64,000 nucleotides of DNA from Phycisphaerae bacterium (GCA_016782885.1 JADHXQ010000010.1:1-64000); one strand, 5' to 3'; positions 8,356 to 16,024 are shown, numbered from the stretch's first letter. A program made the numbers and translations. The notes: generated from the sequence alone by a model not told the origin.

Positions 8356-8796
8356 GTGGACGTGAGGGAACCGGAAAACCGGTCGGCCTGCGGGCCGACT
8401 GAAGTGGAAGGTCCGCGCATTGTGATGCTTTGTGCGGAGTTGCGCGACGCCGAGCCGATGGCGCGGTCGCTCGAAAAACTGAATAGTGGGAGTCTGCTTA
8501 CTTACGATCGCCACGAGCAGTTGAGGCTGAATCCACCCGTTGGTGAGGTAGCCATGTTCGTAATCGTCGATCGGGAGTCGCTGGAATCTATTACCGGCAC
8601 CTTGCGATGGTTGGGTCGACACTGGCCTCGGGCGGTAAGAGTGGTGGTCGGAGAGACCGGATCGGGCAGACAGGAATTGACGGCCAGGATGGGCGGTGCG
8701 ATTTACCTCGTCTATCCGGCGCCCCAGGAACAGTGGCAGTCCCTGGTTCGCCTCGCGGTTCAGAGTGCGAATCGCGCGGGCACTCCGGCGGCTTGA
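8356..8796 (+). CDS. Receiver-like (degenerate response-regulator fold) protein
   Basis: 146 aa from a GTG start with GAGGAG about 10 nt upstream. After a charged N-terminus the chain alternates beta strands and helices as in a CheY-like fold: PRIVMLCAELRDAEPMARSL, then VAMFVIVDRESLESI, then AVRVVVGETGSG, and IYLVYPAPQEQWQSLVRLAVQS at the end. The site where a receiver has its phospho-accepting Asp reads VIVDRES, so an Asp is present but the usual D-x-x-M/P context is missing. No output domain is attached. It could be a pseudo-receiver or an unrelated alpha/beta protein. It sits directly upstream of the structured non-coding region. Confidence 0.6.
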   Translation: MDVREPENRSACGPTEVEGPRIVMLCAELRDAEPMARSLEKLNSGSLLTYDRHEQLRLNPPVGEVAMFVIVDRESLESITGTLRWLGRHWPRAVRVVVGETGSGRQELTARMGGAIYLVYPAPQEQWQSLVRLAVQSANRAGTPAA

Positions 8797-9000
8797 GAAG
8801 GGAACAAGCTGTCGCGGGTATACCGGACGTGACGGAATATCGAGTTTCAATGGATGTCGGAGGGCGTCCGTTGGGAAAGGCAGGGCGATGTGTCGAAAAG
8901 CAGGAGCCCGTTGCGGGTGACATGACGTGGAAAAGAAAAACCGCGTCAACTGGTCCCTCCAGACGAATAGACCAGCGTTGCCTGGTGGCCCCTGGGAGTT
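8797..9000 (+). other. 3' flank of the receiver-like gene, structured, no gene called
   Basis: This non-coding stretch contains a 6-bp stem (8950-8955 with 8970-8975) whose loop begins CCTCC. At 8876-8890 there is a short AAAGGC..GGGCGATG echo of the shared terminator element found three times downstream, followed by a CCCG-ttg-CGGG hairpin. It may be a decayed fourth unit. An open frame across it is a shadow of the receiver-like gene. Confidence 0.3.
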
Positions 9001-9147
9001 GCAGAGGTATTAGTTACCAACTGCACGTTTCGGTGAAGAAATTCACCGGTCCGTTAGTGCAGCGGAGTGGAAGCTTCATGAGGGTACCTCTGCTAAGGCG
9101 AAGGGCGATGAGGCAGCTGTGAGCTGGCTGCCTCTCGTCCCCTTAGC
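9001..9147 (+). ncRNA. Structured RNA unit A (nested stems plus shared terminator element)
   Basis: An 8-bp stem pairs 9001-9008 with 9086-9093. Inside it CTGCAC (9021-9026) pairs with GTGCAG (9057-9062), and inside that CGGTGAA-gaaa-TTCACCG forms a 7-bp hairpin (9031-9048). A second hairpin follows: GCTAAGG (9092-9098) pairs with CCTTAGC (9141-9147), enclosing CGA/TCG and GAGGCAG/CTGCCTC. The outer part AAGGCGAAGGGCGATGA...TCTCGTCCCC recurs in units B and C, whereas the inner stem differs in sequence but still pairs, which indicates selection on RNA structure. I found no coding frame that explains it. Confidence 0.5.
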
Positions 9148-9289
9148 CCGCAAACCCGGCGCAGGTCGGGAGACGTGGTGTATTTCAAAATAGCAGAAAT
9201 GTAAAACGAAGGTGGCTCGGCGTGCTCCGCTGCTCGTTGCCCTAGTACGCTCGTTCGGCGTGTGGAACGCGTTAGTCATCTTACCAGAT

Positions 9290-9532
9290 GGGAGTTCTGT
9301 GCAAAACGTCTGGCTGTTTCTCCTCCTTTACGCCGGCGTTTACACGCACGAAACTCTCTACCGGCGGAAGTTTTTTGCTGTAAGGCAGGGCCAGTGGATT
9401 GAGCACCCGCTGGAAGCTTCAACACTCCTCCTTTTGAGGCGTCCCGCCGCGGCGTCACTTGGCTAGTGGAAATTTCTGCCAAAGGCGAAGGGCGATGACG
9501 CAGGCCTGAGCAACCTGCGTCTCGCTGCCCTT
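9290..9532 (+). ncRNA. Structured RNA unit B with two anti-Shine-Dalgarno loops
   Basis: Begins at a GGGAGT shared with unit C exactly 396 bp later and contains five hairpins. H1: CTGGC/GCCGG (9310-9314, 9332-9336) plus an outer AAACG/CGTTT past a bulged T; its loop contains CTCCTCC (9320-9326). H2: 7 bp (9391-9397, 9407-9413) with loop ATTGAGCAC. H3: GCTTCAA/TTGAGGC (9416-9422, 9434-9440) with loop containing CTCCTCCT (9425-9432). H4: CACT-tggct-AGTG (9456-9468). H5: terminator-like GACGCAGG/CCTGCGTC (9497-9504, 9514-9521) with flanking CGA/TCG and AAGGG/CCCTT. CUCCUCCU is complementary to Shine-Dalgarno sites, so mRNA-leader pairing is the obvious hypothesis. H5 here lacks a long T-run. Confidence 0.55.
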
Positions 9533-9599
9533 GCGATCGACCCCGGTCGGCACCGGGATAAAAATAAAGTTAAAACCGAATATATAGAGACGATGAACG

Positions 9600-9678
9600 A
9601 TGGTGGTCGGCGGAGGCTTGTTGACCTCAACCCGCCTGCTTTGCTCGATCGCGGGCAACGAAGCCCCCCACCCACCAT
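9600..9678 (+). other. Folded spacer between RNA units B and C
   Basis: ATGGTGG (9600-9606) pairs with CCACCAT (9672-9678), and GGCTTGTTG (9615-9623) pairs with CAAC-G-AAGCC (9656-9665) past one bulged G. A separate CCCGGT-cggc-ACCGGG hairpin lies at 9542-9557, followed by an A-rich stretch with TATATA (9581-9586) that may be promoter DNA. The role is unknown; it could be the 5' part of the unit C transcript. Confidence 0.35.
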
Positions 9679-9685
9679 GCGAAAC

Positions 9686-9932
9686 GGGAGTCTTTAGCGC
9701 ATGCACGGTCTTTCTCCTCCTTCCAGACCTGCCGCGTATTTGAGACTCTCTGTTTTGGCGAAGATTCCGTCATGAACACGGGCCGGCGGACTTGAGCACC
9801 CGCCGGACAGCTTCAACTCTCCTCCTTTGAAGCCTCCCATCATGCCGGTCCCATCTAGCCGATGGGATTCTCCGCCAAAGGCGAAGGGCGATGACGCAGG
9901 TCTGAGCAACCTGCGTCTCGTCCCCTTTTTTT
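9686..9932 (+). ncRNA. Structured RNA unit C with two anti-Shine-Dalgarno loops and intrinsic terminator
   Basis: Diverged copy of unit B with the same hairpin order. H1: GGTCT/AGACC (9707-9711, 9725-9729) plus GCA/TGC past a bulged C; loop contains CTCCTCCTT (9714-9722). H2: CCGGCGG/CCGCCGG (9783-9789, 9800-9806), loop ACTTGAGCAC. H3: GCTTCAA/TTGAAGC (9810-9816, 9827-9833), loop CTCTCCTCCT. H4: TCCCATC/GATGGGA (9849-9855, 9861-9867). H5: GACGCAGG/CCTGCGTC (9893-9900, 9910-9917) then seven T (9926-9932). H1, H2 and H4 pair in both copies despite different bases (for example A-T to G-C and T-G to C-G in H2), the signature of conserved RNA structure. The T-run fixes the plus strand as the transcribed one. 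Confidence 0.6.
9881..9932 (+). terminator. Intrinsic terminator ending RNA unit C
   Basis: An 8-bp G+C-rich stem with a 9-nt loop is extended by CGA/TCG and GGG/CCC and followed by TTTTTTT (9926-9932). The same element without the full T-run ends units A (9092-9147) and B (9484-9532). Confidence 0.75.
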
Positions 9933-10057
9933 GCGCTCTATGCAAAATCTCTCATCGGATATATCCGTAACTGACTGCTTGACCGGGAAGCCATTTCCGC
10001 TGACAATCATTATCGTCCGATTCCAGAATTGTCTCGATCGGACTGGAGATGGATATC

Positions 10058-10795
10058 ATGGCAGGTTTGGGTGTAAACATCGATCACGTAGCCACCGTCC
10101 GTCAGGCTCGGATGACTGTGGAACCGGATCCCGTCTGGGCGGCGGCCGAAGCGCAGCTCGGAGGGGCCGACTGCATCACGTTCCATCTGCGAAAGGACCG
10201 CAGGCATATCTGCGACCGCGACGCGAAGTTGCTGAAGCAGACGGTGACATGCAAACTCAACATGGAAATGTCGCTCGATCCGGAAATCGTTGAGATCGCC
10301 GTCGCCCTGGCGCCCACCCAAGCCACGCTCGTGCCCGAAAATCGCCGGGAGATAACGACCGAGGGCGGTCTGGATGTAGTTGCCCACGCCGATCGCGTTA
10401 CCGAGGTCTCGCGAGCCCTTCGAGACGCCGGCGTCATCGTCAGTGCTTTCATAGACCCCGTTGGCGAGCAGATACTCGCCGCCCGCGACGCCGGGTGCGA
10501 GGCGATCGAAATACACACCGGCGCGTACGCCAACGCCTCTCTTGGCCCGCCTGGCGCAAATCCCGACCCGAGAAAAATCGACACCACTATCGCCGAGATC
10601 CGGACCGCCCTGCAAGACGGGATCGATGCCGGACTGATCGTTCACGCCGGGCACGGACTGACGTACACAAATATCGCGCCCGTCGCGAGCATGGAGGGAT
10701 TCCGCGAGTTTAATATCGGGCATTCCATCATCGCGCGGGCGATTTTCACCGGTCTGCGGCGGGCGGTGGCGAAAATGAAACACCTGGTCGCTTGA
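10058..10795 (+). CDS. pdxJ: Pyridoxine 5'-phosphate synthase
   Basis: 245 aa from the second ATG (10058). GGAG lies 9 nt before it, whereas it abuts the first ATG at 10049, and the product then starts MAGLGVNIDHVATVRQAR like known PdxJ proteins. PdxJ condenses 3-amino-2-oxopropyl phosphate (1-amino-acetone 3-phosphate) with 1-deoxy-D-xylulose 5-phosphate to pyridoxine 5'-phosphate in the DXP-dependent vitamin B6 pathway. Conserved stretches are GVNIDHVATVR, FHLRKDRRHI, LVPENRREITTEGGL, EIHTGAYA and GHGLTYTNI (with the HGL of the closing loop) and the ending EFNIGHSIIARAIFTGL. Full length and intact. Confidence 0.96.
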   Translation: MAGLGVNIDHVATVRQARMTVEPDPVWAAAEAQLGGADCITFHLRKDRRHICDRDAKLLKQTVTCKLNMEMSLDPEIVEIAVALAPTQATLVPENRREITTEGGLDVVAHADRVTEVSRALRDAGVIVSAFIDPVGEQILAARDAGCEAIEIHTGAYANASLGPPGANPDPRKIDTTIAEIRTALQDGIDAGLIVHAGHGLTYTNIAPVASMEGFREFNIGHSIIARAIFTGLRRAVAKMKHLVA

Positions 10796-10813
10796 GCCCG
10801 GGTGTTGCATTAT

Positions 10814-10826
10814 ACAGACGGTCTGT
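10814..10826. promoter_or_regulatory. Operator-like palindrome before dapA
   Basis: ACAGAC-G-GTCTGT, a 13-bp perfect palindrome, lies in the 83-bp gap between pdxJ and dapA, about 55 bp before the dapA start. Such sites resemble TetR-type operators, but no regulator gene is nearby and the promoter itself is not clear. Confidence 0.3.
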
Positions 10827-10878
10827 GTAGCATGCGGCGCAGTAATCGACTCTCAAAAACCGACGCGAGACTTCTTCA

Positions 10879-11766
10879 ATGACTGACATGCCCAGGCTGC
10901 AAGGTTCGATGGTGGCGATCGTCACCCCGTTTGCCGACGGACAGGTGGACTACGAGGCGCTGGCCAGGCTCATCGAATTCCAGATCGCCGGCGGGACGCA
11001 GGGAATTGTCCCGTGCGGTACAACCGGCGAGTCGCCCACGCTCAGCCACGCCGAGCACGGCGAAGTCATCGAATTCACCATCAAACAGGTAGCCCGTCGC
11101 ATACCAGTGATCGCGGGAACAGGTTCCAATTCCACCGAAGAGGCCGCACGCCTCACCCAGCGGGCCAAAGACGCCGGCGCCGACGCGTGCCTGATCGTTA
11201 ACCCGTACTACAACAAACCCACGCAGCAGGGCATGTTCGACCATATCGCCCGCCTGGCGGAGGTCGAACTGCCGATCGTTCTCTATAACATTCCGGGCAG
11301 GACGAGTATCGAACTGGCGCCCGAAACGATCGTCAGGATGTATAACGAGATCGAGATGGTGGTGGCGATAAAAGAAGCCACCGGTAAGCTCGATACGGCC
11401 AGTGAAATCGCCGCGGCCTGCGATATCACGATCCTTTCCGGCGATGACTCGCTGACGCTGCCCCTGTCGTCAGTGGGCGCAAGCGGCGTAATCAGCGTGC
11501 TGGCGAATATCCTCCCGATAGAGATGCGGAACTTCTGTGACACTATTGCCTCGGGTGACATAACCGCCGCCCGCGCGATGCACCTCAAGCTCTTTCCATT
11601 GTTCAAGGGTATGTTCGTTCAGACCAATCCGATTCCAATCAAAGCCGCCCTTTCGATGGCGGGCATGATACGCAACGAACTGCGCCTGCCCATGTCGCCG
11701 CTGAGCGACGAATACCGCGCGCCGCTGGCGGAGTTGCTCGGGCAGTTCGGCATCGAGTGTTTGTAG
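10879..11766 (+). CDS. dapA: 4-hydroxy-tetrahydrodipicolinate synthase
   Basis: 295 aa, full length. DapA condenses pyruvate with aspartate 4-semialdehyde in the lysine/diaminopimelate pathway. GTTGES is at 47-52 (active-site Thr), YYNKPTQQG at 110-118, YNIPGRT at 136-142 with the catalytic Tyr136, and the Schiff-base Lys165 sits in VVAIKEATG. A weak ribosome site precedes the ATG; an in-frame ATG nine bases later (MPRLQGSM) is an equally possible start. It follows pdxJ on the same strand after an 83-bp gap. DAP supply fits a peptidoglycan-containing planctomycete. Confidence 0.96.
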   Translation: MTDMPRLQGSMVAIVTPFADGQVDYEALARLIEFQIAGGTQGIVPCGTTGESPTLSHAEHGEVIEFTIKQVARRIPVIAGTGSNSTEEAARLTQRAKDAGADACLIVNPYYNKPTQQGMFDHIARLAEVELPIVLYNIPGRTSIELAPETIVRMYNEIEMVVAIKEATGKLDTASEIAAACDITILSGDDSLTLPLSSVGASGVISVLANILPIEMRNFCDTIASGDITAARAMHLKLFPLFKGMFVQTNPIPIKAALSMAGMIRNELRLPMSPLSDEYRAPLAELLGQFGIECL

Positions 11767-11778
11767 AGCATTTTGCCC

Positions 11779-11841
11779 GACGGCGACGGATCAACAGCCA
11801 ACAAGAAACGCCCAAACTTCAAGTAACGGCCAACAGCCACG
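11779..11841. repeat. Dispersed repeat, copy 1
   Basis: CGACGGCGACGGATCAA and the following bases align well with 16819-16860 (GGACGGCGACGGCTCAA...). Both copies continue through CCA-CAAG-AA-CCCAA and end in CGGCCAACGG-rich sequence. It lies in the convergent gap between dapA and the glycosyltransferase. Confidence 0.5.
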
Positions 11842-11880
11842 GCCAACGGCGAAACCCGTTGCCTGCTTGGTCTCGGGGCG

Positions 11881-13026
11881 TCATGCCGACAGGGGTACGT
11901 GACTGGTTCCGGAGGCCAGTACGTTGCGATACACTCCCGCGACATTTCGCACCGCCTGCCACGGGCGATGGTTCTCCGCGAGATACTCCAGTGCTCCGGC
12001 CGCCAGCGAAGCGGTTTTCTCGTGGTTATCCAGCAACTCGCCGAGGTTCCTGGCAATATCCGTGGCGTCGCGAGATCGGAACATTGCGGCCGTCTTTCCG
12101 TCGATCAGGAAATCGGAAACGTGATCGTCCGGCGCGAGGACGGCCGCCCCGGACGCCATCGCCAGGAGCGCGTCGAGATTAATGCTGCTCGTGCCTCGCG
12201 GGGATATGTAGATATCGGCGGCTTTGAAAACGCCGGCGAGTTGTCGGCTGTCGAGCCTGTCGACGAATGTCAGCGAACGGCACAGGCCCAGCGTCTCGGC
12301 GTGTTTTCTGAGCATGCGTTCAACCGGACCGTTACCAACAGCGAAGAAGAGGGCTTCGGTACCGGTCGACTCGATTTTTGCGAAGGCATCGAGTACTGCC
12401 GCCGCTGCGCCGTAGTCATCAAACACGTCGCTGGTCACAACGCAGGGACAACGGTCGGGCCGGTTGAAACATCCCGCCTCCGAGACCTGGTAAACCGCCG
12501 GGGTAACTACCGTGACAGCGTCGGAGGGGATACAATGGCTTTTGATGAGGTCGTCTCGCACCGCCCGCCCGGCGGCGAGCACCATTGCGGGGCGAACGCC
12601 CATCCGCCCCACCAGTCGCCCGTCGCCAAGGGAGTAGGAACTTACGACGTGGGGGCAGTTCAGTCTGGCCGACAGGACCGCCGTGGTCTGTCCGGCTTCA
12701 GCATCGAGGGCGTGCAGCAGTTGCACACCGCTTTGGCGCAAGCGGTCGGTCAACTCGGCGACCGCCGTTGCGGGGCGGAACCATCGCCGCATCGGAAAAC
12801 GAATCACGTTCATGGGCCAGTCGGAAAAAGCGCCCTGGGGGGTATCGCTCCCGCAGACCCCGGTCAGCCGGATACCTTCATCGGCGAGTCCGACGGCAAG
12901 GGGACCCAGCGTCCGCCCCAACCTCAGGCATGTTGAACTCGAAACCACCCATGCGACATGCAGAGATGGTGCAGATACATATTCACCCTTTCCCGCCAAA
13001 ACAGCTTTGTCCTGTGTCTCATTCAC
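11881..13026 (-). CDS. Glycosyltransferase, GT-B fold (GT4-like)
   Basis: 381 aa from a GTG start at 13026, preferred because GGAGG lies about 7 nt upstream; the frame could also start at a TTG at 13044. The N-terminal Rossmann half (LHVAWVVSSSTCLRLGRTLGPLAVGLADEGI) and the C-terminal half with the donor-site region (ADIYISPRGTSSINLDALLAMASGAAVLAPDDHVSDFL) fit family 4 enzymes. The usual E-x7-E is replaced by S-x-N-LDALLAMASG, so the second acidic position is atypical. The acceptor is unknown. It starts 44 bp after the ftsK stop and probably shares its transcript. Confidence 0.8.
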   Translation of the reverse strand: MNETQDKAVLAGKGEYVSAPSLHVAWVVSSSTCLRLGRTLGPLAVGLADEGIRLTGVCGSDTPQGAFSDWPMNVIRFPMRRWFRPATAVAELTDRLRQSGVQLLHALDAEAGQTTAVLSARLNCPHVVSSYSLGDGRLVGRMGVRPAMVLAAGRAVRDDLIKSHCIPSDAVTVVTPAVYQVSEAGCFNRPDRCPCVVTSDVFDDYGAAAAVLDAFAKIESTGTEALFFAVGNGPVERMLRKHAETLGLCRSLTFVDRLDSRQLAGVFKAADIYISPRGTSSINLDALLAMASGAAVLAPDDHVSDFLIDGKTAAMFRSRDATDIARNLGELLDNHEKTASLAAGALEYLAENHRPWQAVRNVAGVYRNVLASGTSHVPLSA

Positions 13027-13070
13027 AATTCTCGCCTCCCGCAACCACGGGCGGACCGGCGAAACTTCAC

Positions 13071-15470
13071 TCAGGAACTCGTGGGTACACCGTTAAGACT
13101 CGATCTCCCGCTCTGGTCCGCCGCTACAGAAGCCTGGAATACTTCCCAGTCTTCGAGTGTCATCAGAACTTCACGGGCCTGGCTGCCCTTGTAATCGCCA
13201 AGGATGCCCGAATCGGCCATCTGGTCTATGATGCGACTGGCACGGGAATAACCAACCTGCAGTCGTCGCTGGAGCAGGGAAACGCTGCCCCTCTTGCTTT
13301 CGAGGACTATGAGGACGGCCTTGTCGAACAGCGGGTCGCGTTCGGTGCTGATTTCACCGATTGGCGACGAATTAAGGCGATTTAGTTCGGCGTTGTATTC
13401 CACCTTCCTGCCCCTGGAGATGGACTTGACGACCGTCTTGATTTCTTTATCGGCGACATATGCGCCTTGTGCCCGCTTGAGGTTGGACGTTCCCGGTTCG
13501 AGGAAGAGCATGTCGCCCTGCCCGAGCAGCACTTCGGCGCCGTTCTGGTCGAGAACGATTCGGCTTTCCTGGCGTGAGGCGACCCTGAAGCTCACGCGGC
13601 AGGGCATGTTCGACTTGATCAAACCGGTAACCACGTTGACGCTCGGGCGCTGGGTTGCCAGCACGAGATGGATTCCCACCGCGCGGGCCTTCTGCGCGAT
13701 GCGGATGATATAACCCTCGACCTCTTTGCCCGATGTCATCATCAGGTCCGCCAGTTCGTCGACGATGATCACGAAATAAGGCAGGGTCTTGGGGACGGAG
13801 GCTTTGTCGGCATCAGTTTCCGCGTGGAAGCGTTCGTACAGCACGTCTTCGTCCAGCTCGTTATAGCCCCTGATATTCTTGACGCCGGCTTCCTTGAGCA
13901 GTTCATACCGCTCGTCCATCTTGGTCGCCGCCCACTCGAGGATGTTCTCGGCGCGGCGCATATCGTTGACGATCGGGCAGAGCAGGTGCGGAACGTTTTC
14001 GAAAGCGGCCATCTCGACCATCTTCGGGTCGATCAGGATCAGGCGCACTTCTTCGGGCGTCCTGAGCATCAGCATCGACATGATAATCGCGTTAATGCAG
14101 ACACTCTTGCCAGACCCGGTGGTTCCGGCGATAAGCATGTGCGGCATACCGGCGAGGTCTGAAACGATCGGTCCGCCGCTGGCATCCTTACCGATGTAGA
14201 GCGGAAGTTGCATCGACGTATCCGAACCGGGCGCCAAGGCCATCAACTCTTTGATCCGCACGATCTCTTTTTCGAGATTCGGGACTTCGATACCGATGGT
14301 GTCCTTTCCGGGGATCGGCGACACGATTCGCACGCCCGGAACGGCCAGTGCGCGGGCTATGTCGTTGGCGAGGTTGGCTATCTGTCGCACCTTCACACCA
14401 GGGGCCAGTGCCAGTTCAAACATCGTAATAACCGGACCGGTCATGAACCCGACGACTGTAGCCTCCACGCGGAATTCGTCCAGCGTCCTCTGGAGAATGT
14501 CGCGCTGCTCGGAAGCGTAAGCCTGCTGGCTTTCGATATATCCGCCCTGCGGTTCGACGAGCAGATCGGTTGATGGAAGGGTAAAATCGTCATTTGGGAT
14601 ATTTGCGCCACCACCGGAAAGCGCCTCCGCCGCGGGCGGTGAAGCTTCGATCTTCGGCGCCGAAGATGGTCTGGGCAGCAGTTTGGCAAAGACGTTTTTG
14701 GCCTTGGCGGGTATCGACTCGGGCGAATCATCTCCGGGCGCCTTGACCGGCTCGAGGCGAGGTGGGCGCTTGGGCGGCGCCGCGGTGATAGTCCGAGGTG
14801 AAACCGGAAGGTTTGCCGCGGTGCGCATCATGGCGGGGCTCTTCAGTGCGCCAACGGCCTGGGTGAGTTCTCCTCGGCGGTTCCAGGCCTTCCTGCCATA
14901 GTGCGGAAGCCGAAGCACGAGATTGTCAGCGGTAAGCATCAGACCGATGCACAATGCGATCATCAGCATCACCCACGAACCAACGGGCGCAAACCTGCCA
15001 AGCAGGAATCGCCCGGTCGCCAGACCAATAACACCGGACGGACCGCTGGCGTAGTCGTCGGATACCCTTTGGGGATCGAGCAGGAAAAGCGCCGCGCTTG
15101 TGGCGGTAATCAGCAGTACGACTCCGGCAAGGCGCCATCGCCATTCCCGGATCCGCCCGCCAAAGACCATAACGACCGCCGCAAACGTGGCGAAGCCCAG
15201 GCCCATATACGCGCCGCCACCAAGATAATGGCGCAGCGTATATGCCAGATACGCCCCGACCGCTCCTGCCGCATTGGACACCGGGGTCTTCGCGGGTGAC
15301 AGCAACCTTGCCGGCGGGTCTGTCGGGCTGTAAGTCAGCAGGCTCAACCACGCCAGCGTAACCGCGCCCGCCAGGCAGAGAACCAGGCAGTATCTCGCAA
15401 ACTTCCCGCCTGAAAACCGCTGAGGTTCGACCAGGTCAATCTTGGTAGACGATACTCTCTTTTTTGCCAT
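13071..15470 (-). CDS. ftsK: DNA translocase FtsK/SpoIIIE
   Basis: 799 aa. Four N-terminal transmembrane helices (about 25-180) anchor it at the septum, followed by a linker (180-290) and the RecA-like motor with Walker A GTTGSGKS at 449-456 and the LILIDPKMVEM stretch near 485. The C-terminal winged-helix gamma domain (VSLLQRRLQVGYSRASRIIDQMADSGILG) recognises polar KOPS-type sequences. FtsK pumps chromosome ends through the closing septum and activates XerCD recombination. Notable because most planctomycetes divide without FtsZ but keep FtsK. In a minus-strand run coaB-dut-ftsK-glycosyltransferase. Confidence 0.96.
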   Translation of the reverse strand: MAKKRVSSTKIDLVEPQRFSGGKFARYCLVLCLAGAVTLAWLSLLTYSPTDPPARLLSPAKTPVSNAAGAVGAYLAYTLRHYLGGGAYMGLGFATFAAVVMVFGGRIREWRWRLAGVVLLITATSAALFLLDPQRVSDDYASGPSGVIGLATGRFLLGRFAPVGSWVMLMIALCIGLMLTADNLVLRLPHYGRKAWNRRGELTQAVGALKSPAMMRTAANLPVSPRTITAAPPKRPPRLEPVKAPGDDSPESIPAKAKNVFAKLLPRPSSAPKIEASPPAAEALSGGGANIPNDDFTLPSTDLLVEPQGGYIESQQAYASEQRDILQRTLDEFRVEATVVGFMTGPVITMFELALAPGVKVRQIANLANDIARALAVPGVRIVSPIPGKDTIGIEVPNLEKEIVRIKELMALAPGSDTSMQLPLYIGKDASGGPIVSDLAGMPHMLIAGTTGSGKSVCINAIIMSMLMLRTPEEVRLILIDPKMVEMAAFENVPHLLCPIVNDMRRAENILEWAATKMDERYELLKEAGVKNIRGYNELDEDVLYERFHAETDADKASVPKTLPYFVIIVDELADLMMTSGKEVEGYIIRIAQKARAVGIHLVLATQRPSVNVVTGLIKSNMPCRVSFRVASRQESRIVLDQNGAEVLLGQGDMLFLEPGTSNLKRAQGAYVADKEIKTVVKSISRGRKVEYNAELNRLNSSPIGEISTERDPLFDKAVLIVLESKRGSVSLLQRRLQVGYSRASRIIDQMADSGILGDYKGSQAREVLMTLEDWEVFQASVAADQSGRSSLNGVPTSS

Positions 15471-15508
15471 CCTTAGCGTCCGTCTTACTTCCTAGCGCTT
15501 CCATGCAG

Positions 15509-15961
15509 TCAAACGCCCGTATGACCGAACCCGCCGGATCCTCTGGCGGTCTCATCGAGCGAGTCGACCTCGATTACCTCTGCCCGTGTCACCGGGGCGA
15601 TCACCATCTGGGCGATTCGCATACCGCGCGTGACGACAAATTCATCACGCCCGACATTACCCAGTATCACGCATACCTCGCCGCGATAGTCCGCGTCGAT
15701 AGTGCCCGGTGAGTTAGGCAGAACGATACCATGTTTTATCGCCAGCCCGCTGCGAGGACGCATCTGGGCCTCGTAGCCGACCGGAACGGCCATGTAAAAA
15801 CCCGCCTGCACGAGTTTCACGTCTCCCGGAGCGATCCTGACTTCGCCCTCACATGCTGCACAGACATCCATGCCCGCCGCATGCTCGCTCATATACTCAG
15901 GAAGGGCTACATCTTCGCATCCGGGCTTCCGTCGTATTTCTATTTTTATCGGACCGCTCAT
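15509..15961 (-). CDS. dut: Deoxyuridine 5'-triphosphate nucleotidohydrolase (dUTPase)
   Basis: 150 aa, standard trimeric dUTPase length; it hydrolyses dUTP to dUMP and PPi, keeping uracil out of DNA and feeding thymidylate synthesis. All five motifs are visible: [33 protein letters not shown] (catalytic Asp), GMRIAQMVI, and the C-terminal [11 protein letters not shown]. Clear GGAGAG ribosome site. It ends 38 bp before ftsK and follows coaB by 63 bp. Confidence 0.96.
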   Translation of the reverse strand: MSGPIKIEIRRKPGCEDVALPEYMSEHAAGMDVCAACEGEVRIAPGDVKLVQAGFYMAVPVGYEAQMRPRSGLAIKHGIVLPNSPGTIDADYRGEVCVILGNVGRDEFVVTRGMRIAQMVIAPVTRAEVIEVDSLDETARGSGGFGHTGV

Positions 15962-16024
15962 AGCTTTCTCTCCATCCCAAACGCCGGGTTACTGTCTGCT
16001 GATTCAGGATTTCCGGAATGTTGC

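Noticed and set aside
9001-9932. Group II intron, HEARO/omega RNA or known riboswitch as explanation for the RNA region
   Set aside because: No domain V-like hairpin, no reverse transcriptase, IscB or TnpB gene, and no known riboswitch core was recognised.
9276-9945. Minus-strand open frames across the RNA units (68-83 codons)
   Set aside because: The two frames are not aligned with each other by protein similarity, although the DNA copies are homologous. The conservation follows RNA pairing, and the T-run points to plus-strand transcription.
11899-12936. A 345-codon plus-strand frame opposite the glycosyltransferase
   Set aside because: The minus-strand protein has convincing GT-B domains; the plus-strand product is a composition shadow.
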